Shown here: positions 1 to 10,640 of the stretch, one piece after another
How positions within the stretch are numbered: position 1 is the stretch's first letter
Layout: the number at the start of each line of letters is the position of its first letter
NCBI GenBank assembly: GCA_914767715.1
Contig: OU612069.1
Coordinates: forward strand, 25,169,387-25,233,386
Source: Membranipora membranacea
Lineage: Eukaryota > Bryozoa > Gymnolaemata > Cheilostomatida > Membraniporidae
Length of the DNA stretch: 64,000 nt
Direction of reading: 5' to 3'
Position numbers and translations under genes: made by a program
The notes under the pieces: generated by a model
Database searches by the model: none
What the model was told of the DNA's origin: nothing
Seen by the model: only the letters and a program-made list of their open reading frames with translations

Positions 1-479
1 ACAGGCTGTTTTATTTCACATGCCTTGATGACTTTTCAGCCTGAGATCTTTAAAACCATACCAATCATAGCCTAGTAGGACTGTTATATTAAAGTGCAAA
101 AAGTCAAGAAAGTTTGCATGTAAAGCAATGGGGAAATAAATAGAGGTGCTGGGCCTATGTTTTGCAAACTATACAACAAGAAAAGACTATTTCGAACAAT
201 ACTGGCCGGCTGTTCTTAGATTGACTCTCCCTCATTTGTTGATTGTATTTAATTTGACTGATGAATTTAAATACAGTATCAACATGAGCACGTGACATGG
301 CACAGTTTTATCCATGAGAATATATAAGGCTAGCTGATCCATCTGTTCCATATCAGTGTACTTACAATAAGAGATAATCTTAAATATATATACTGTTTGT
401 TATTTCACAGAAAGATAAATATGTACAGGGAATCACACATTTCAGTGAAAACATTCACCCATTAATGTAAGATGCTGCG

Positions 480-663
480 TGACACTTTTTTGTTCAGGTT
501 GGATACAGTAGACCTCCTGTATTTATGGTCCTGATCCGAACAGACCTGGTTAGGATGAGTGGCTTGCCAGTGCCAAATCAGAAATGACAGCCGGCACCGG
601 GAATCGAACCTGGATCATAAGATCACAAGTCCATACCCTTGACCGTCAGACCACTCCTGACTT
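480..663 (-). repeat. tRNA-headed SINE (family C)
   Basis: On the minus strand, 663 to about 589 reads like a tRNA: an A-box-like GTGGTCTGACGG and a perfect B box GGTTCGATTCC, ending CCGGTGCCGGC. The acceptor stem pairs poorly and the anticodon arm is irregular, so this is a tRNA-derived SINE head and not a working tRNA gene. About 110 bp of unrelated body follows, down to roughly 480. Confidence 0.55.
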
Positions 664-1071
664 TAAATAGGATCACCTCTGAGCAGACAGTAAAAATGAA
701 CATGTACTTCGAACTTATTCCCAATTTACATTCACAGTATCTAGCAAGATTGCTTCCAATTTTCCACTGTATCAATGGTGACCACCATTGCTACACTTAC
801 TCTAACATAAAAAATTGACCAAGCAGAAAACAAGCTTGGTCTGGTACCTGAGGAAATGACTACAGACGTCACAGTGTTGAGATTTTACCCATGACTGTTG
901 CTAAACAAAAAGTGTCATGAATGTCATTTATAATACCAGAAAACATGATTGAAAAACAAAGCAAGATGCATATATGTTTATTCAGCTACCAACCAATTAA
1001 AATCAAAAATATTTGATTCGCTGGCAACTTCACATAAGTGGCTGACACCGTAAAGACAAATTCAGGTGTAA

Positions 1072-1077
1072 TTTATT
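1072..1077 (-). terminator. Putative polyadenylation signal of the sushi-mucin gene
   Basis: AATAAA on the minus strand, about 32 nt past the TAA stop of the sushi gene at 1109. It is the nearest canonical signal. Other AATAAA hexamers lie further downstream (near 970), so the true cleavage site is uncertain. Confidence 0.45.
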
Positions 1078-1108
1078 CATTGGTATCATTACAGTTTTAA
1101 AAGATCAT

Positions 1109-1346
1109 TTACTCTTCCTCCATGTGACAGAAAGAAGGATCGTGTAGCATCTTTATACCCGAGTCAGCGCTGAAGGTTGCCAGTGACTCACAATCATTAA
1201 TGGCTGTGCTTTCCGTGTTCTGAGGAGTACAGAGAGGCTCTGACTCTTTGATATTACTACTAGAGTAGTGATTCTCTGTAGGAGATGATGTGCCTGCTTG
1301 TTGTCGGTCTACTAACATCAACTCCAGCTGTCGGAACTCCCTTTTC
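1109..1346 (-). CDS. Sushi-mucin gene exon 12: cytoplasmic tail and stop
   Basis: The acceptor at 1347 is preceded by a T-rich tract. One base completes the Arg codon split from exon 11 (phase 2). It encodes about 79 acidic, Ser/Thr-rich residues starting KREFRQLEL and ending in three Glu before TAA. No ITIM-like or PDZ-binding motif is evident. Confidence 0.8.
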
Positions 1347-4300
1347 CTACAAAAATATGCAGATTTATCCTCAGAAATGACCTGTACTGAATCCTAACTT
1401 TTTAGCTTAAGCAGTGGTTCTCACTCAAGTTAAAACCTAGCTTTGTGTATTTGTAACGGTATACAGGCAAAAGGGCTGAATAAAATCATATTTTCAATTA
1501 TAGCATGTTTCATCACATAGGAGGACAACCTCCTCAGAAGATTACCTAATCATGATCTATGTCAGATAACTATATTGCCTAACAGGTCAACAAACTAAGT
1601 TACCTATCTAATTCACCTAGTAAGTCACTAAACTAAGGACAAACCATATATCATTCCTGAGAAACTACCATACACAGGAAATTGCCTTTTGATGTACAAG
1701 CAGTGATCCGAACAACTAAGATGTTAGCAAGAAGCTAATGAATGATATACTTAGATAGCGATTGAATGAAAAGCCTAACAAACCTCTTTTTAAGTTTTTT
1801 GACAGTATATATCACTACCCAAGATAGCGTCAACACCACGGCCACAATAGCAACACAGGAGATGATCAAAGAACTTTTAGAGTCTGATGGCTGTATGTAG
1901 GATGAAGGGTTTTGATCTGAGTTATGATCAGTTGAACTTGTCGTTATTGCGGGAGAGTTGTCACTGATTGAGTCTGTCACCAGTTTGACAGCTTCTGAAA
2001 TATCAGTGTCAGTCTGTATGTGCGGCAGGGAAATCTTGGTTGAGGTTGAAAGTATAGTGTCTTTATGAGAAGACATCTGATCAGTTGAGTCATTTGATAA
2101 TTCAAAAGAAGAAGTTGTTGACTGGACAGGAGACTTGATGGACACGTATGATTGCTGCCGGCCTGCTGAAAACAGCTGAGAATCCATCATCATAGACTCA
2201 GGACTACTCTGCAGATTGTCTGACTCAATTAATACAGTGAAGTTTGCCTGGCTTACATTGACACGGTCGGTCTCAGTATCATAGGGGACCACTGCTTTCA
2301 GTGACATATGAACCAATGGATTGATTTCTTCTGTTTTGACTGTTTCTTCTGTTGTGGGTTCAGTATATTCTGTAGATGTTGCTGTTTGTATTGGACTTTG
2401 GATTAAAGTTGCAGTGTCAAAATTAAACCCTTGTTTGTTGGATGAGGTTGTGGGCCCGGTCTCCACCATAGTCCCCTGTTGATCAAGGAAAATCTTGTTC
2501 TGTTCAGTAGGGCCTGCCATTACTGCGGTAGTGTGAGTTTCAATGTAAGATGGCAGTGAAGGGATAGCCTTTGTTACGGCATCATATACAATTGAAGTTG
2601 AGGCAGCTGCCGCAGCGCCATCATATCCAGTGGTATAGGTCAAAGCATGTTTGTCATCTGCTAGAGTTTTAGAGGTTGTGATTGCAGACATACTAGCAGA
2701 TGTTGTGAGTTCTGCTGCTGTTTCTTTTTCCCCTTTTGTGGAGTGAGAGGGTGCCGGAGTTGTTTTGGTGCTTGGTTGGGTGGATGAAACTTCAAATGGT
2801 GTTATGGCTGCGTTCTCTTTAGTCCCTGATTGATCTAATGTGAGTGAATGTGTGGATGTAGGTATTATTTTTTGTTGAATTCCTTTAAAATATAAATTAC
2901 AAATCAGACAATGTGTCCTAAGACTTGAAGCCCCTGATCCGCAAAGTGCGTCATCATTACCTGGCATTCTATTGCATTCTATGTGCCACCAGTACTTAGC
3001 ATTATTTGGGAATTTTCCCCATATCCAAGTTTATAACACTCGAAAGCCAATTTTAAATCATAAGATTCAATGCAATTGTTTGTATGAAGAGAATATTAAA
3101 ATGTCTCAATGATATGTGGTTATAAGTAACTAAAAATATTTTCAATAGGGATTGGATGTAAATGACTGAAAGAAACTGGATCCTTACCATTACAGAAAGG
3201 AGCTGGAGACCAATAACCGTCATCCTGACAGCGAATAGTGGGAGCTCCCGACATCTTATAGCCAAAGTTACACTCATAGCTCACTGTGTCATTGTAATAA
3301 TATCCTGTCAAATTCACTGGTCTGCCCTTGTTGACTATGTATGGACGCCCACACCTTAGCTCTACGATGAACAAAGTACAAAAAATTATCCAGTTGTGAT
3401 AGAGAGATTCTTTGATAACTGACTTAGTGTATACCCCGTCGCTGACCTACACCTAAAAACTCCCATCAATAGGAACTCTTTATCGAGGAATTAGTTATGG
3501 TGGTATGTGCTAAATATATGTATTTAAATACGTTGATGTGAATTTCTATACCTATTGTACATTTTATGTCGATGCGGTTTATTCATTTACCATATTAGAC
3601 ATATGACAGTTATGCGCTCTTAGTTTTGGGGGCTAACACTAAAACGACTCAAGATATATTTCACCTTCAGTTAGTTCTGGCATCTGGAATTCTGAAAAAA
3701 ATCATTGTAATCTCAGGGCAGGTATCTGCGGATCTTCAGTGCAAATACTGCATTTAGTTTGAGCAAAATTTGCGAATAAATGAAAGTTACTCAACCTAAA
3801 AAGGTATCTCACCTCTAATTAAATTTTCCAATCGGCCAAACAAAGATGAAGTAGCAACGAAAAACTCACTCTGGCATACTGGAAGAGGCTGTGACCACTT
3901 TTGGTTTGAGGTGCATTCGCTCATGGGTGAACCTCTGATTACATATCCTGGTCTGCAGTGATAGGTAACTTTGTCACCCACTGACAAATCACTACGGCTT
4001 GTTATATTCGCTGCATTATCAATAAATGGTGGTGGCACACACTGCGATGCTACAACATTGAGATCAGGTATATTAACAAGAAAGACAGCTCAGTTTCATG
4101 ATCATTTAATAAAAGCCTTACGAATTATCTAACTCTACTGGGCAAATTTAAGGGTCAGTACCGAGTGTTTGTTTGTCTATAAGAAAATAAAATTTTCATG
4201 GGAAAATTGTTGCATTCGGCACCAAGATCGGATACAGATACTTTTGTAGCAAGTATGACTAGATTTGCAAAAGTTTTGGCAATGTTGTTGGTGTATAAGA

Positions 4301-7300
4301 GAGGTGTCATCTGGTTTGATACTTAATATGTAGTATATATATATATATATATTTGTCTCTCAATCCATCCAAACCGGTGAAACATTAACAGTGTCATAAT
4401 TCTTTCCTGTCAACCATAGGTCGTTTTTTCAGTGGTTTCTCTTCACCAATAACAGACTCAGAATTTATTCAATGCATTATGGATAATGGATAAACATGTT
4501 AAGATTATACCTCAATTTGAGGCAAAGTTTTGCTGCACATTTACCTTGACATGTAGGAGGCAGACTCCAGTATCCGTGTATACCACAGGTAACACTTCTA
4601 TCTCCCATCATATTATATCCCTCTACACACACATATATAACCTCATCTCCGTGGGTGGTCCCTGTTATGTTGCAGACGGAATGGAGCACTACTGGAGGAT
4701 ATCCACATGTTATCTCTAAACAATGAAACGCTAATATCAATAAGTATGTGTGCTCACATTATGCTGTCCGACGCTGGCGATGGACCGTTGTGTCCCCAAT
4801 GTATGATTTGCAAGTAGATACTTTGTAGCGACGGAGTAGAATTTTCAAATCAGCAAAAGAGAAGCCTTGATACTGATAACGCCTCACATAACATAACATA
4901 ACAGAATGGAGAGGTTTCACAAGTCGCAGGAGCCATTCAATGGTAATAACTCATACCTAGTCACTGTGTCATTCAATACTTACAGTGACATATTGAATTA
5001 CCATGGGATAAAATAACTTACTATGACATACATTATTGAGTAGGACATACATCACTCATTATGGATCAAATTACTTACTATGGATCACAATAATTGCTAT
5101 GACTCGTATTAATTAGGATGAAATACATTACTTATTAGGCCAGACATTACTAAAAGTTGCATACATTTATTACTAGGCCATATATTACTAACAGTGCCAT
5201 ACATTGATTATTAGGCCATACATTACTAACTGTGGCATGCATAACATAATACAGCCAATAATACTTACTATGACATACACTAGATTACATAACCTATATC
5301 ACTTCCTATAATAAAAACTGCTCATTTTGACATACTTTACTTACTGTGGCATACTTTACTTGCAGTGTCATAAAATACTTAGTACTATGACATACAATTT
5401 TCACAGTGATGTTGGTTACTTACTATGGCATGCATTACTTACTATGACACACATTACTTACTATGAGACATTTTACTTACTATGACATACTTTACTTACT
5501 ATGACATGTTGGTAGTTCTGACCACACACCTTCCTCTGTACATCTTACTGTAGGTGAGCCGACCATGGTGTAACTGTTATTAGTGCACATGTACTCCACA
5601 TCACTGTTATATGTTGTGTTATATAAATGAAGTGATCGAAAGAGGCGTACATTAATCATATAAGCCGGAGGCGCACCGCAGTCCTTTCCTGCATAAAATA
5701 TATCATATGAGACAGGTAACAGCAATTTTTGTGGCGTTGTGTACAAGCTGTGGTGAAAGCTTAGTTCAGGCGATTAAACTATGCGGGATAGCTGGTAGTA
5801 GAACTATAACAATCTCTTTCCGCGCCAGCCTTTTACCTCACAGAGTTAACAGATTTCCTGTTTGGGGTCGGGGCATACATGATGACACTGTGCTCACCAT
5901 ACCAAAAGACTCACAAAGATAAGACACCACAAACACCAACTAGCGTGAACTGTGCCCCACGTTATCATATTGATGCTGATTTGGCTTCATCTGACATTAT
6001 TTATTGGTTTCTTTTCACACCAGCTTCATCTGTTTATTTCATATGCAATGATAATACTTTTAATCACCAGAGCTTGCTTATCTAGCCGGTATTCAGGTGA
6101 AGGGATAGATTTATGGCTACATCTATAAATTTGGCAACATCAGAACCTACCATGCTGTGTCATGTTTTAACAGCCGAAAGAGTTTCAATTTGAAAGCTTT
6201 TTGAGTAAGCAAATCCTTGTTATTTGAAACATCTTACACCATTGCATTATTGATCAAGATAACTTGTTGGTAGGGGACTTTGCATCTGACTTGAATTCCA
6301 ATGAAAGCTGATCACAGCTTTGATGATAGAATAAACATCTGAAAGACCATATTGTGTTTGAAAATATGTCTGAAGTTGATTCAGTCTAAGTTTTTGCGAC
6401 AGAATCAAAAGATAGGAATTTGAATCTAAACAAGCTGTCTGATCAAATGCTAACTGGGTTTACACAGTAAATTATTCCCATACAGTGCCATATCGAACAG
6501 CTTACAGACTATACAGTACCATATCAAACAGCTTATAGACCAGTACCATATCAAACAGCTTAGAGACAGTAAATGATTCCCATACTGCAACAAAGATTGT
6601 AGCCGCTTGAATTATTGTGACAGAAAACAGATTAAATGTTGCGGAAAAAAAAAGTATGTCATGCATATTTTGGTCTTGGTTAGGTTCAGATAGAATCTGA
6701 TAATGAACATCTAAGATAAATACAGTGAAGCTGAACCATGTCACCAAGTATAAGAAACCAAGCGTCTCATTTATCACAATGACGCTATCATATAGCATGT
6801 TTAACATCTGCTTGTGGTACCTATGATAATTTTACGCCAGCTGTGAATCCTCTAAGCATAGTTGAGTTATTTGAAGGGGAGTCTCTTATAAAGCTAATTC
6901 AATATATAAATATTTTAGCTGTTTTCACGAGTGAAATCTTTCAGCTGCCGGTGTCAACTTACTTGTACAGTTTGCTGGTGGAGACCATGTCCTGTCAGAT
7001 CTACATTGTACAGTGAAGCTCTGATCTGGGTCATATCCAGGTAAACATTTGTAAGTAGCTATGTCCTGATAGCTGGTACCATTACGTGTTATACTATCAG
7101 TGTTGTCACGAGACGGAGGCTCTCCACAGTTTATCTCTGTAAAATTATGATAAAAAATATTACCGATATTCTCTGTTCAGATTGTTCATCATGTTGATAC
7201 ACCTGACGGACAAATCAACTTTTAATAGTATTGGGGGTCGCAAAAGCATTTTCTTATAAGTTGTTGGCACTAGTTTAAACGCACAGAGCTGATTTAGAAA

Positions 7301-9691
7301 TATATTCACAGCAATTTTCTTCTAGAGCGATATTTGGATAATTTGGTTATCTTATTCACTTACTTGTACAGTAAGTAGGAAGCCAATCATCAGCTCCAGA
7401 CCACTGCCCATCTGCCGAACACTTTACACTGAATGAGTTATCATAAGTCTTATACTTTTGTCTTTCATATCCAGGCTTGCATTGGCAATATTTGCTTGCT
7501 GGATATATATTCAAAGTATTACTACAGGTAACTGCTGCTCCAGGTATGTATGTACCACAATCTTTACCTGTGAACAAAAATTGTTGAAGGGTAATTATTA
7601 TGGTCTCAGTCTGCTGTTATAGACCCATACCATTGATCTAGTAACTTTTATGAACGAACAACGCTTTTTGCTCATTTGAGAAGACGAGAGACAATCAGCA
7701 GTAGGCACAATTGCATTAAAAAAACATTATTGATATCCTGACAGCTAACGATAATACTAAACAAAGCATCAGTAAAATTCTGGCACCAAATGATAACACT
7801 CTACCGTTACAGAGATTAGGTGGTACAACCCACTGTCCGTCAGGTCCACAGTATAAATAACCACCAGTTGAGCCATTACTCAGAGTGTATCCATCAAAAC
7901 ATGTGAAGTTTGTCCCCTGCGTGTACCAACTACAAAATATAGTACTTAGAGATTCAGTTCTTGGAGAGTAAGATTTGAGCTGTCAACAATTGTTCTGCCA
8001 CCAAAGCAGTAAATCATCCCAACAGAATAAGTCACCTATTTCACATCGCAACAGGAAGAGTGAACTCTCATACAATTAAATTGATCACCAATACGCTTGC
8101 ATGCAGAAATCACTTAATATTGATTGGATTTTCATAATGAGATACAAATTACACCTCGTCAGACTTGTGACAGCTCACCAGAATCAACTTGAGTTATTAA
8201 GCTATTGTTTTAACTGATTTAGGTTGTCACTGAAAAATCAGTTGTTAGAGCTTACTGATCAATGTCTTCTGTATCAGTGTAATACTCGATGTCGTAGTAG
8301 CTATATTCTTCTTTGTATTGATATCGAAAGATATATTTACGAGACGCTAATCGGTAGGCATATTTAGTAATGAATCTTTCAGAAGTTACATATCGATAGC
8401 CTATGTAGGTTGTTCTAGCAAACTCGATATCCGGAGCAGAATCACATTCGACACCTGAATGGATTCAAATTCAAAGATAAAACAATTGGGATAATTCCTG
8501 GTCTCATTAAGTATTTTCCTCTCTGGCATTGGATTGCTTTGCCCCAGTTAAAGCATGTTAGTTAAATGAGTTGAGTCCAGCTATGATCTCCTTGTGATGA
8601 AGGTTTCCCTGAACAAGGTCATAATAACACTTCAATGGCTAAAACAACTCAAGGAAATAAAATCCTTTGCAACAACCCGAATAACAAGTAGCAATTTATT
8701 TAGCAAAAAAAGCAATCAACCTTGACAATTTGCTTGCCAATGGTCTCATCATCAAAATTGCTTTTTTTTATGAAATTCTCACCTGTTATTCAACCCAATC
8801 TGCAAATAGTTCCGATATCTGAAAAGTTGGTTACATAATGATAAGATTTATTCGTAAAAAAATGGATTATATAAGCTCATACACACTAGAGACATATAGA
8901 CTCACGGACACAGGTGACCTAAAGAGGGCTCCACTTATCAAACCCGAGAGCATCAAGACACACTATAGAGTTATTCCCTCTTGTCACGTAACCGTTAGCT
9001 GAGTCACATGTATATGTAGCTATAGTTAGTAGTCCTGACTCAGTACTAATGTTAGATAGGACTACTGTAGAGTGTGATACTGACGGAGGAGTCCCACAAC
9101 CAGTGCTAGCAACTGTAAACAAAGAGAAAGCAGAAGCAATATAAGTGATACTAGGAGTATATCTATTGTCAATGTTCTATATTCTAGCCTCTTGCATCAT
9201 TCCAACTGCGATCTTTGCATCAGACAAACTCATCAATCGTTCGGCATCACATACTACCTTTAGAAGTCAGCACATCTGATTAATATTAAGAGGATCACTT
9301 GCCACCAAATGTTCTGCAGTACTAGCTTTGCAAAATATGGAAGCGGAGGCAATGATGAGGTTTAGTTAGGTGCGATGACCTGATACAGGCCTATTAAACA
9401 CATCGAAGCAATATATATCGCATTCAAAACACTGAATAAAATAAAATCATAAAGAAATTTTATCACCAATGCTCAATAATTTTGTGTGATATTGTCATGT
9501 AATTTTTCACCGAATAAAAATTAAAAATATCATATAAGGTCATTCCCACATGATACTGTATAGTAATATAAGGTCAAATCATACAGCAGATCAGATTACT
9601 AAAATTAACCACTGGCAACTTACTGACCTGAGTTTGGCATGAAAGCCAGAAGCACTCCAATGAGCACCGACAGATAAGCTATAATGCTCAT
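1109..9691 (-). CDS. Sushi (CCP) domain, mucin-stalk, single-pass membrane protein; 12-exon gene model
   Basis: Twelve exons on the minus strand: 9628-9691, 8906-9112, 8256-8454, 7805-7929, 7364-7567, 6963-7136, 5500-5688, 4545-4715, 3870-4049, 3188-3361, 1784-2882, 1109-1346. All junctions have AG acceptors, GT donors and matching phases; the sum is 3024 nt. Order: signal peptide (residues 1-22), eight CCP modules (about 22-563, each with four Cys and a Trp before the last Cys), Ser/Thr-rich stalk (about 563-895), TM helix, basic stop-transfer KKLKKR, and an 80-residue tail. CCP modules in this arrangement typically act in cell-surface recognition, adhesion or complement control; the ligand is unknown. 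Sushi exons are mostly symmetrical phase 1-1, so modules can be shuffled or skipped. Oddity: CCP1 contains an in-frame TAG at 8919-8921. If genuine, the product is truncated unless that exon is skipped. It resembles SUSD/selectin-like architectures, but I assign no orthologue. Confidence 0.85.
1784..2882 (-). CDS. Sushi-mucin gene exon 11: Ser/Thr-rich mucin stalk and transmembrane helix
   Basis: A single 1099-nt exon (phase 1 in, phase 2 out). About 330 residues are dominated by Ser, Thr, Pro and Ala with scattered N-x-S/T sites, as expected for an O-glycosylated stalk. It ends with a hydrophobic helix (starting SSLIISCVAIVAVVL, roughly 1800-1870) and the positive cluster KKLKKR, which sets the cytoplasmic side. 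The open frame extends 5' to 2967, but the acceptor after the T/A tract at 2883 fits exon 10's phase, so the upstream part is intron. Confidence 0.8.
3188..3361 (-). CDS. Sushi-mucin gene exon 10: CCP module 8
   Basis: Phase 1-1 exon encoding one complete CCP: RCGRPYI start, YECNFGY second Cys, RCQDDGYW third Cys and Trp, FC last Cys. Donor GTAAGG. Confidence 0.88.
3870..4049 (-). CDS. Sushi-mucin gene exon 9: CCP module 7
   Basis: Phase 1-1 exon. Four cysteines in CCP spacing (QCVPPPF, YHCRPGY, ECTSNQKW, VCQ) and an N-x-T site (NIT). Donor GTGAGT. Confidence 0.88.
4334..4352. repeat. (AT)n microsatellite
   Basis: Short TA-dinucleotide run in the intron between exons 9 and 8 of the sushi gene. 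Confidence 0.8.
4545..4715 (-). CDS. Sushi-mucin gene exon 8: CCP module 6
   Basis: Phase 1-1 exon. CCP pattern ITCGYPP, YVCVEGY, VTCGIHGYW, TC. Note an additional Cys in HSVCNIT between the first and second canonical Cys; an odd cysteine could form an interchain bond or remain free. Confidence 0.88.
4965..5499. repeat. Degenerate ~20-bp tandem array carrying splice-donor-like units
   Basis: About 25 imperfect copies of a unit that reads TGTCATAGTAAGTAA on the minus strand (ACTTACTATGACATAC on plus), with period about 19-24 bp. It sits in the intron directly downstream of exon 7, and the exon 7 end plus its donor (TGTCATA|GTAAGTA) is itself the first unit of the array. Confidence 0.8.
5500..5688 (-). 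CDS. Sushi-mucin gene exon 7: CCP module 5
   Basis: Phase 1-1 exon. CCP pattern DCGAPPAY, YMCTNNSY, VRCTEEGVW, TCH. It contains NTT and NNS N-glycosylation sites. Its last nucleotides and donor coincide with the first unit of the downstream tandem array, so the exact donor used rests on position and phase. Confidence 0.85.
6478..6575. repeat. Three-copy ~30-bp tandem repeat
   Basis: The motif ACCATATCAAACAGCTTA recurs three times with intervals near 38 and 30 bp in the intron between exons 7 and 6. The rest of this intron (5.69-6.96 kb) shows nothing I can assign. Confidence 0.7.
6963..7136 (-). CDS. Sushi-mucin gene exon 6: CCP module 4
   Basis: Phase 1-1 exon. CCP pattern INCGEPPS, YKCLPGY, VQCRSDRTW, NC. 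Donor GTAAGT. Confidence 0.88.
7364..7567 (-). CDS. Sushi-mucin gene exon 5: CCP module 3 (extra cysteines)
   Basis: Phase 1-1 exon of 204 nt. Starts DCGTYIPG and ends with Trp (GQW) and the last Cys (YC). It has six cysteines, with an added pair (VTC and YCQC), so it probably has one extra disulphide compared with a standard four-Cys CCP. Confidence 0.85.
7805..7929 (-). CDS. Sushi-mucin gene exon 4: second half of CCP module 2
   Basis: Phase 2 in, phase 1 out, 125 nt. Encodes the second, third and fourth Cys of the module (FTCFDGY, LYCGPDGQW, LC). It too short to stand alone and pairs with exon 3; the split falls inside the module, unlike all the other sushi exons. Confidence 0.8.
8256..8454 (-). 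CDS. Sushi-mucin gene exon 3: first half of CCP module 2 with Tyr/Arg-rich insertion
   Basis: Phase 1 in, phase 2 out, 199 nt. Begins with the first CCP Cys (VECDSAPD). About 55 residues unusually rich in Tyr, Arg, Lys and Glu follow (for example RKYIFRYQYKEEYSYYDIEY) before the intron. No long ATG-started frame marks this exon; it is supported by the splice sites, by the phase on both sides and by the Cys that completes the module in exon 4. Confidence 0.72.
8906..9112 (-). CDS. Sushi-mucin gene exon 2: CCP module 1, interrupted by TAG
   Basis: Phase 1-1 exon of 207 nt between an AG acceptor and a strong GTGAGT donor. Reads GCGTPPS, TYTCDSANGY, IVCLDALGFDKW, then SPL, TAG, VTC. The reading resumes in the expected frame straight after the stop with the module's final Cys, so the stop sits inside an otherwise normal CCP. 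A one-base change (CAG to TAG, for instance) would explain it. The exon is symmetrical, so skipping it would restore the frame. Confidence 0.78.
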
Positions 9692-9871
9692 AGTTTAATA
9701 GTTCAGACCTTGCTTTGAATTAAGAGTTCTTGATAGTAAATATGCTGTATGATCACTACATGGCATTAACTTACAACTGAGTATCAACCAAAACTGAATA
9801 TTCTTACTTCTTACATATAGTCTATATTAAGTTACCTTTGGCATAGGCAGCTGTGGCTACAATACGATTTC
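9141..9871. repeat. Duplicated block A: intron 1, signal exon and 5' flank of the sushi gene
   Basis: Three colinear segments (9141-9270, 9330-9600, 9600-9871) match 35205-35330, 38238-38510 and 40874-41170 by eye at roughly 70-85 percent. The shared part reaches about 180 bp upstream of the start codon, so it probably includes the 5' UTR or promoter. Confidence 0.75.
9628..9691 (-). CDS. Sushi-mucin gene exon 1: signal peptide
   Basis: The ATG at 9691 opens a 21-residue hydrophobic leader (MSIIAYLSVLIGVLLAFMPN) ending phase 1 at a GTCAGT donor. A near-identical exon lies at 40922-40985 in a duplicated block. Alignment of the two copies stays conserved across the coding part and into the 5' flank. 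Confidence 0.82.
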
Positions 9872-10368
9872 CTGTCAATCCATGTTTGTATTGGGATCTA
9901 TGTAGATTTACTGTAGTTATCTTATCTTTAGTTTATTGCCACAGAGGTTGTACCTAAAATTAATATTGGTTGGTGAAATTTACCATGTTTTAGGCCACAC
10001 AAAACTGAGTATTAATCTCATCTTTGCTCATAGAAACAGCTTTTCAGATAAGCAAAACATACACAACACTAATACACATAATGAAGAAAACAACAATATA
10101 GAAACACTTACATATGGTGATGTATCAGGGCATAGCTTAGCAAAATTTCTGTGCACAAAACATGTGTCTCCTCAGAACCATCAGATTAAAAAGGAAAACC
10201 ACTAATCCAACCTCCTCACATAAGAGAGCTGTGAGATATAAGTTGGGAGTTACCCTCTATCAGTGCATGAGAGGATAACTCCTAATACATCGGAGGGGGT
10301 GGTGTTGGAAAAATATGAGATCCAAATTATTTCCAAGCCACAATTATAATGCTATGATTCACATGAAA

Positions 10369-10640
10369 CTATTCATTTTCGCAGACAGGTACAAGCAATG
10401 CTAGCTTGAGAATAGACCTGACCACCCTGGTCGCTTTACACCCCTCATAATGTTGCACAGCCGATCCTACTCTGAATGTTTTGTATTCCAGACCTACTTT
10501 ACCAACTCGTCTATCGCACCCAGGATAAACCTCACACACCTTGGCTATATAATATCTTCCTCTTAACATATTTGAGTCTGCTACTGAAACAACATCACCA
10601 AATCTCAGATTCTGATCTGAACCTGGAAACCATTTGCTCT
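10369..10640 (-). pseudogene. BEL/Pao-type retrotransposon integrase C-terminal remnant
   Basis: The minus-strand frame reads KWFPGSDQNLRFGDVV, then GRYYIAKVCEVYPG and CDRRVGKVGLEY, then KLALL. This matches the DUF5641-type tail of BEL/Pao integrases (Trp start, GD-V-V, valine-evypG-D, late K-L-L). No protease, RT or LTR is seen nearby. The upstream part of the element is replaced at about 10640 by a plus-strand LINE fragment, so this is a relic. Family is inferred from motif layout only. Confidence 0.55.

Noticed and set aside
589-663. Functional tRNA gene on the minus strand
   Set aside because: B box is perfect, but the acceptor stem has mismatches and the anticodon arm does not fold well; a SINE body follows.
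5707-6085. Plus-strand open frames in the sushi gene intron
   Set aside because: No family resemblance, and they lie in an intron of a well-supported gene on the other strand.
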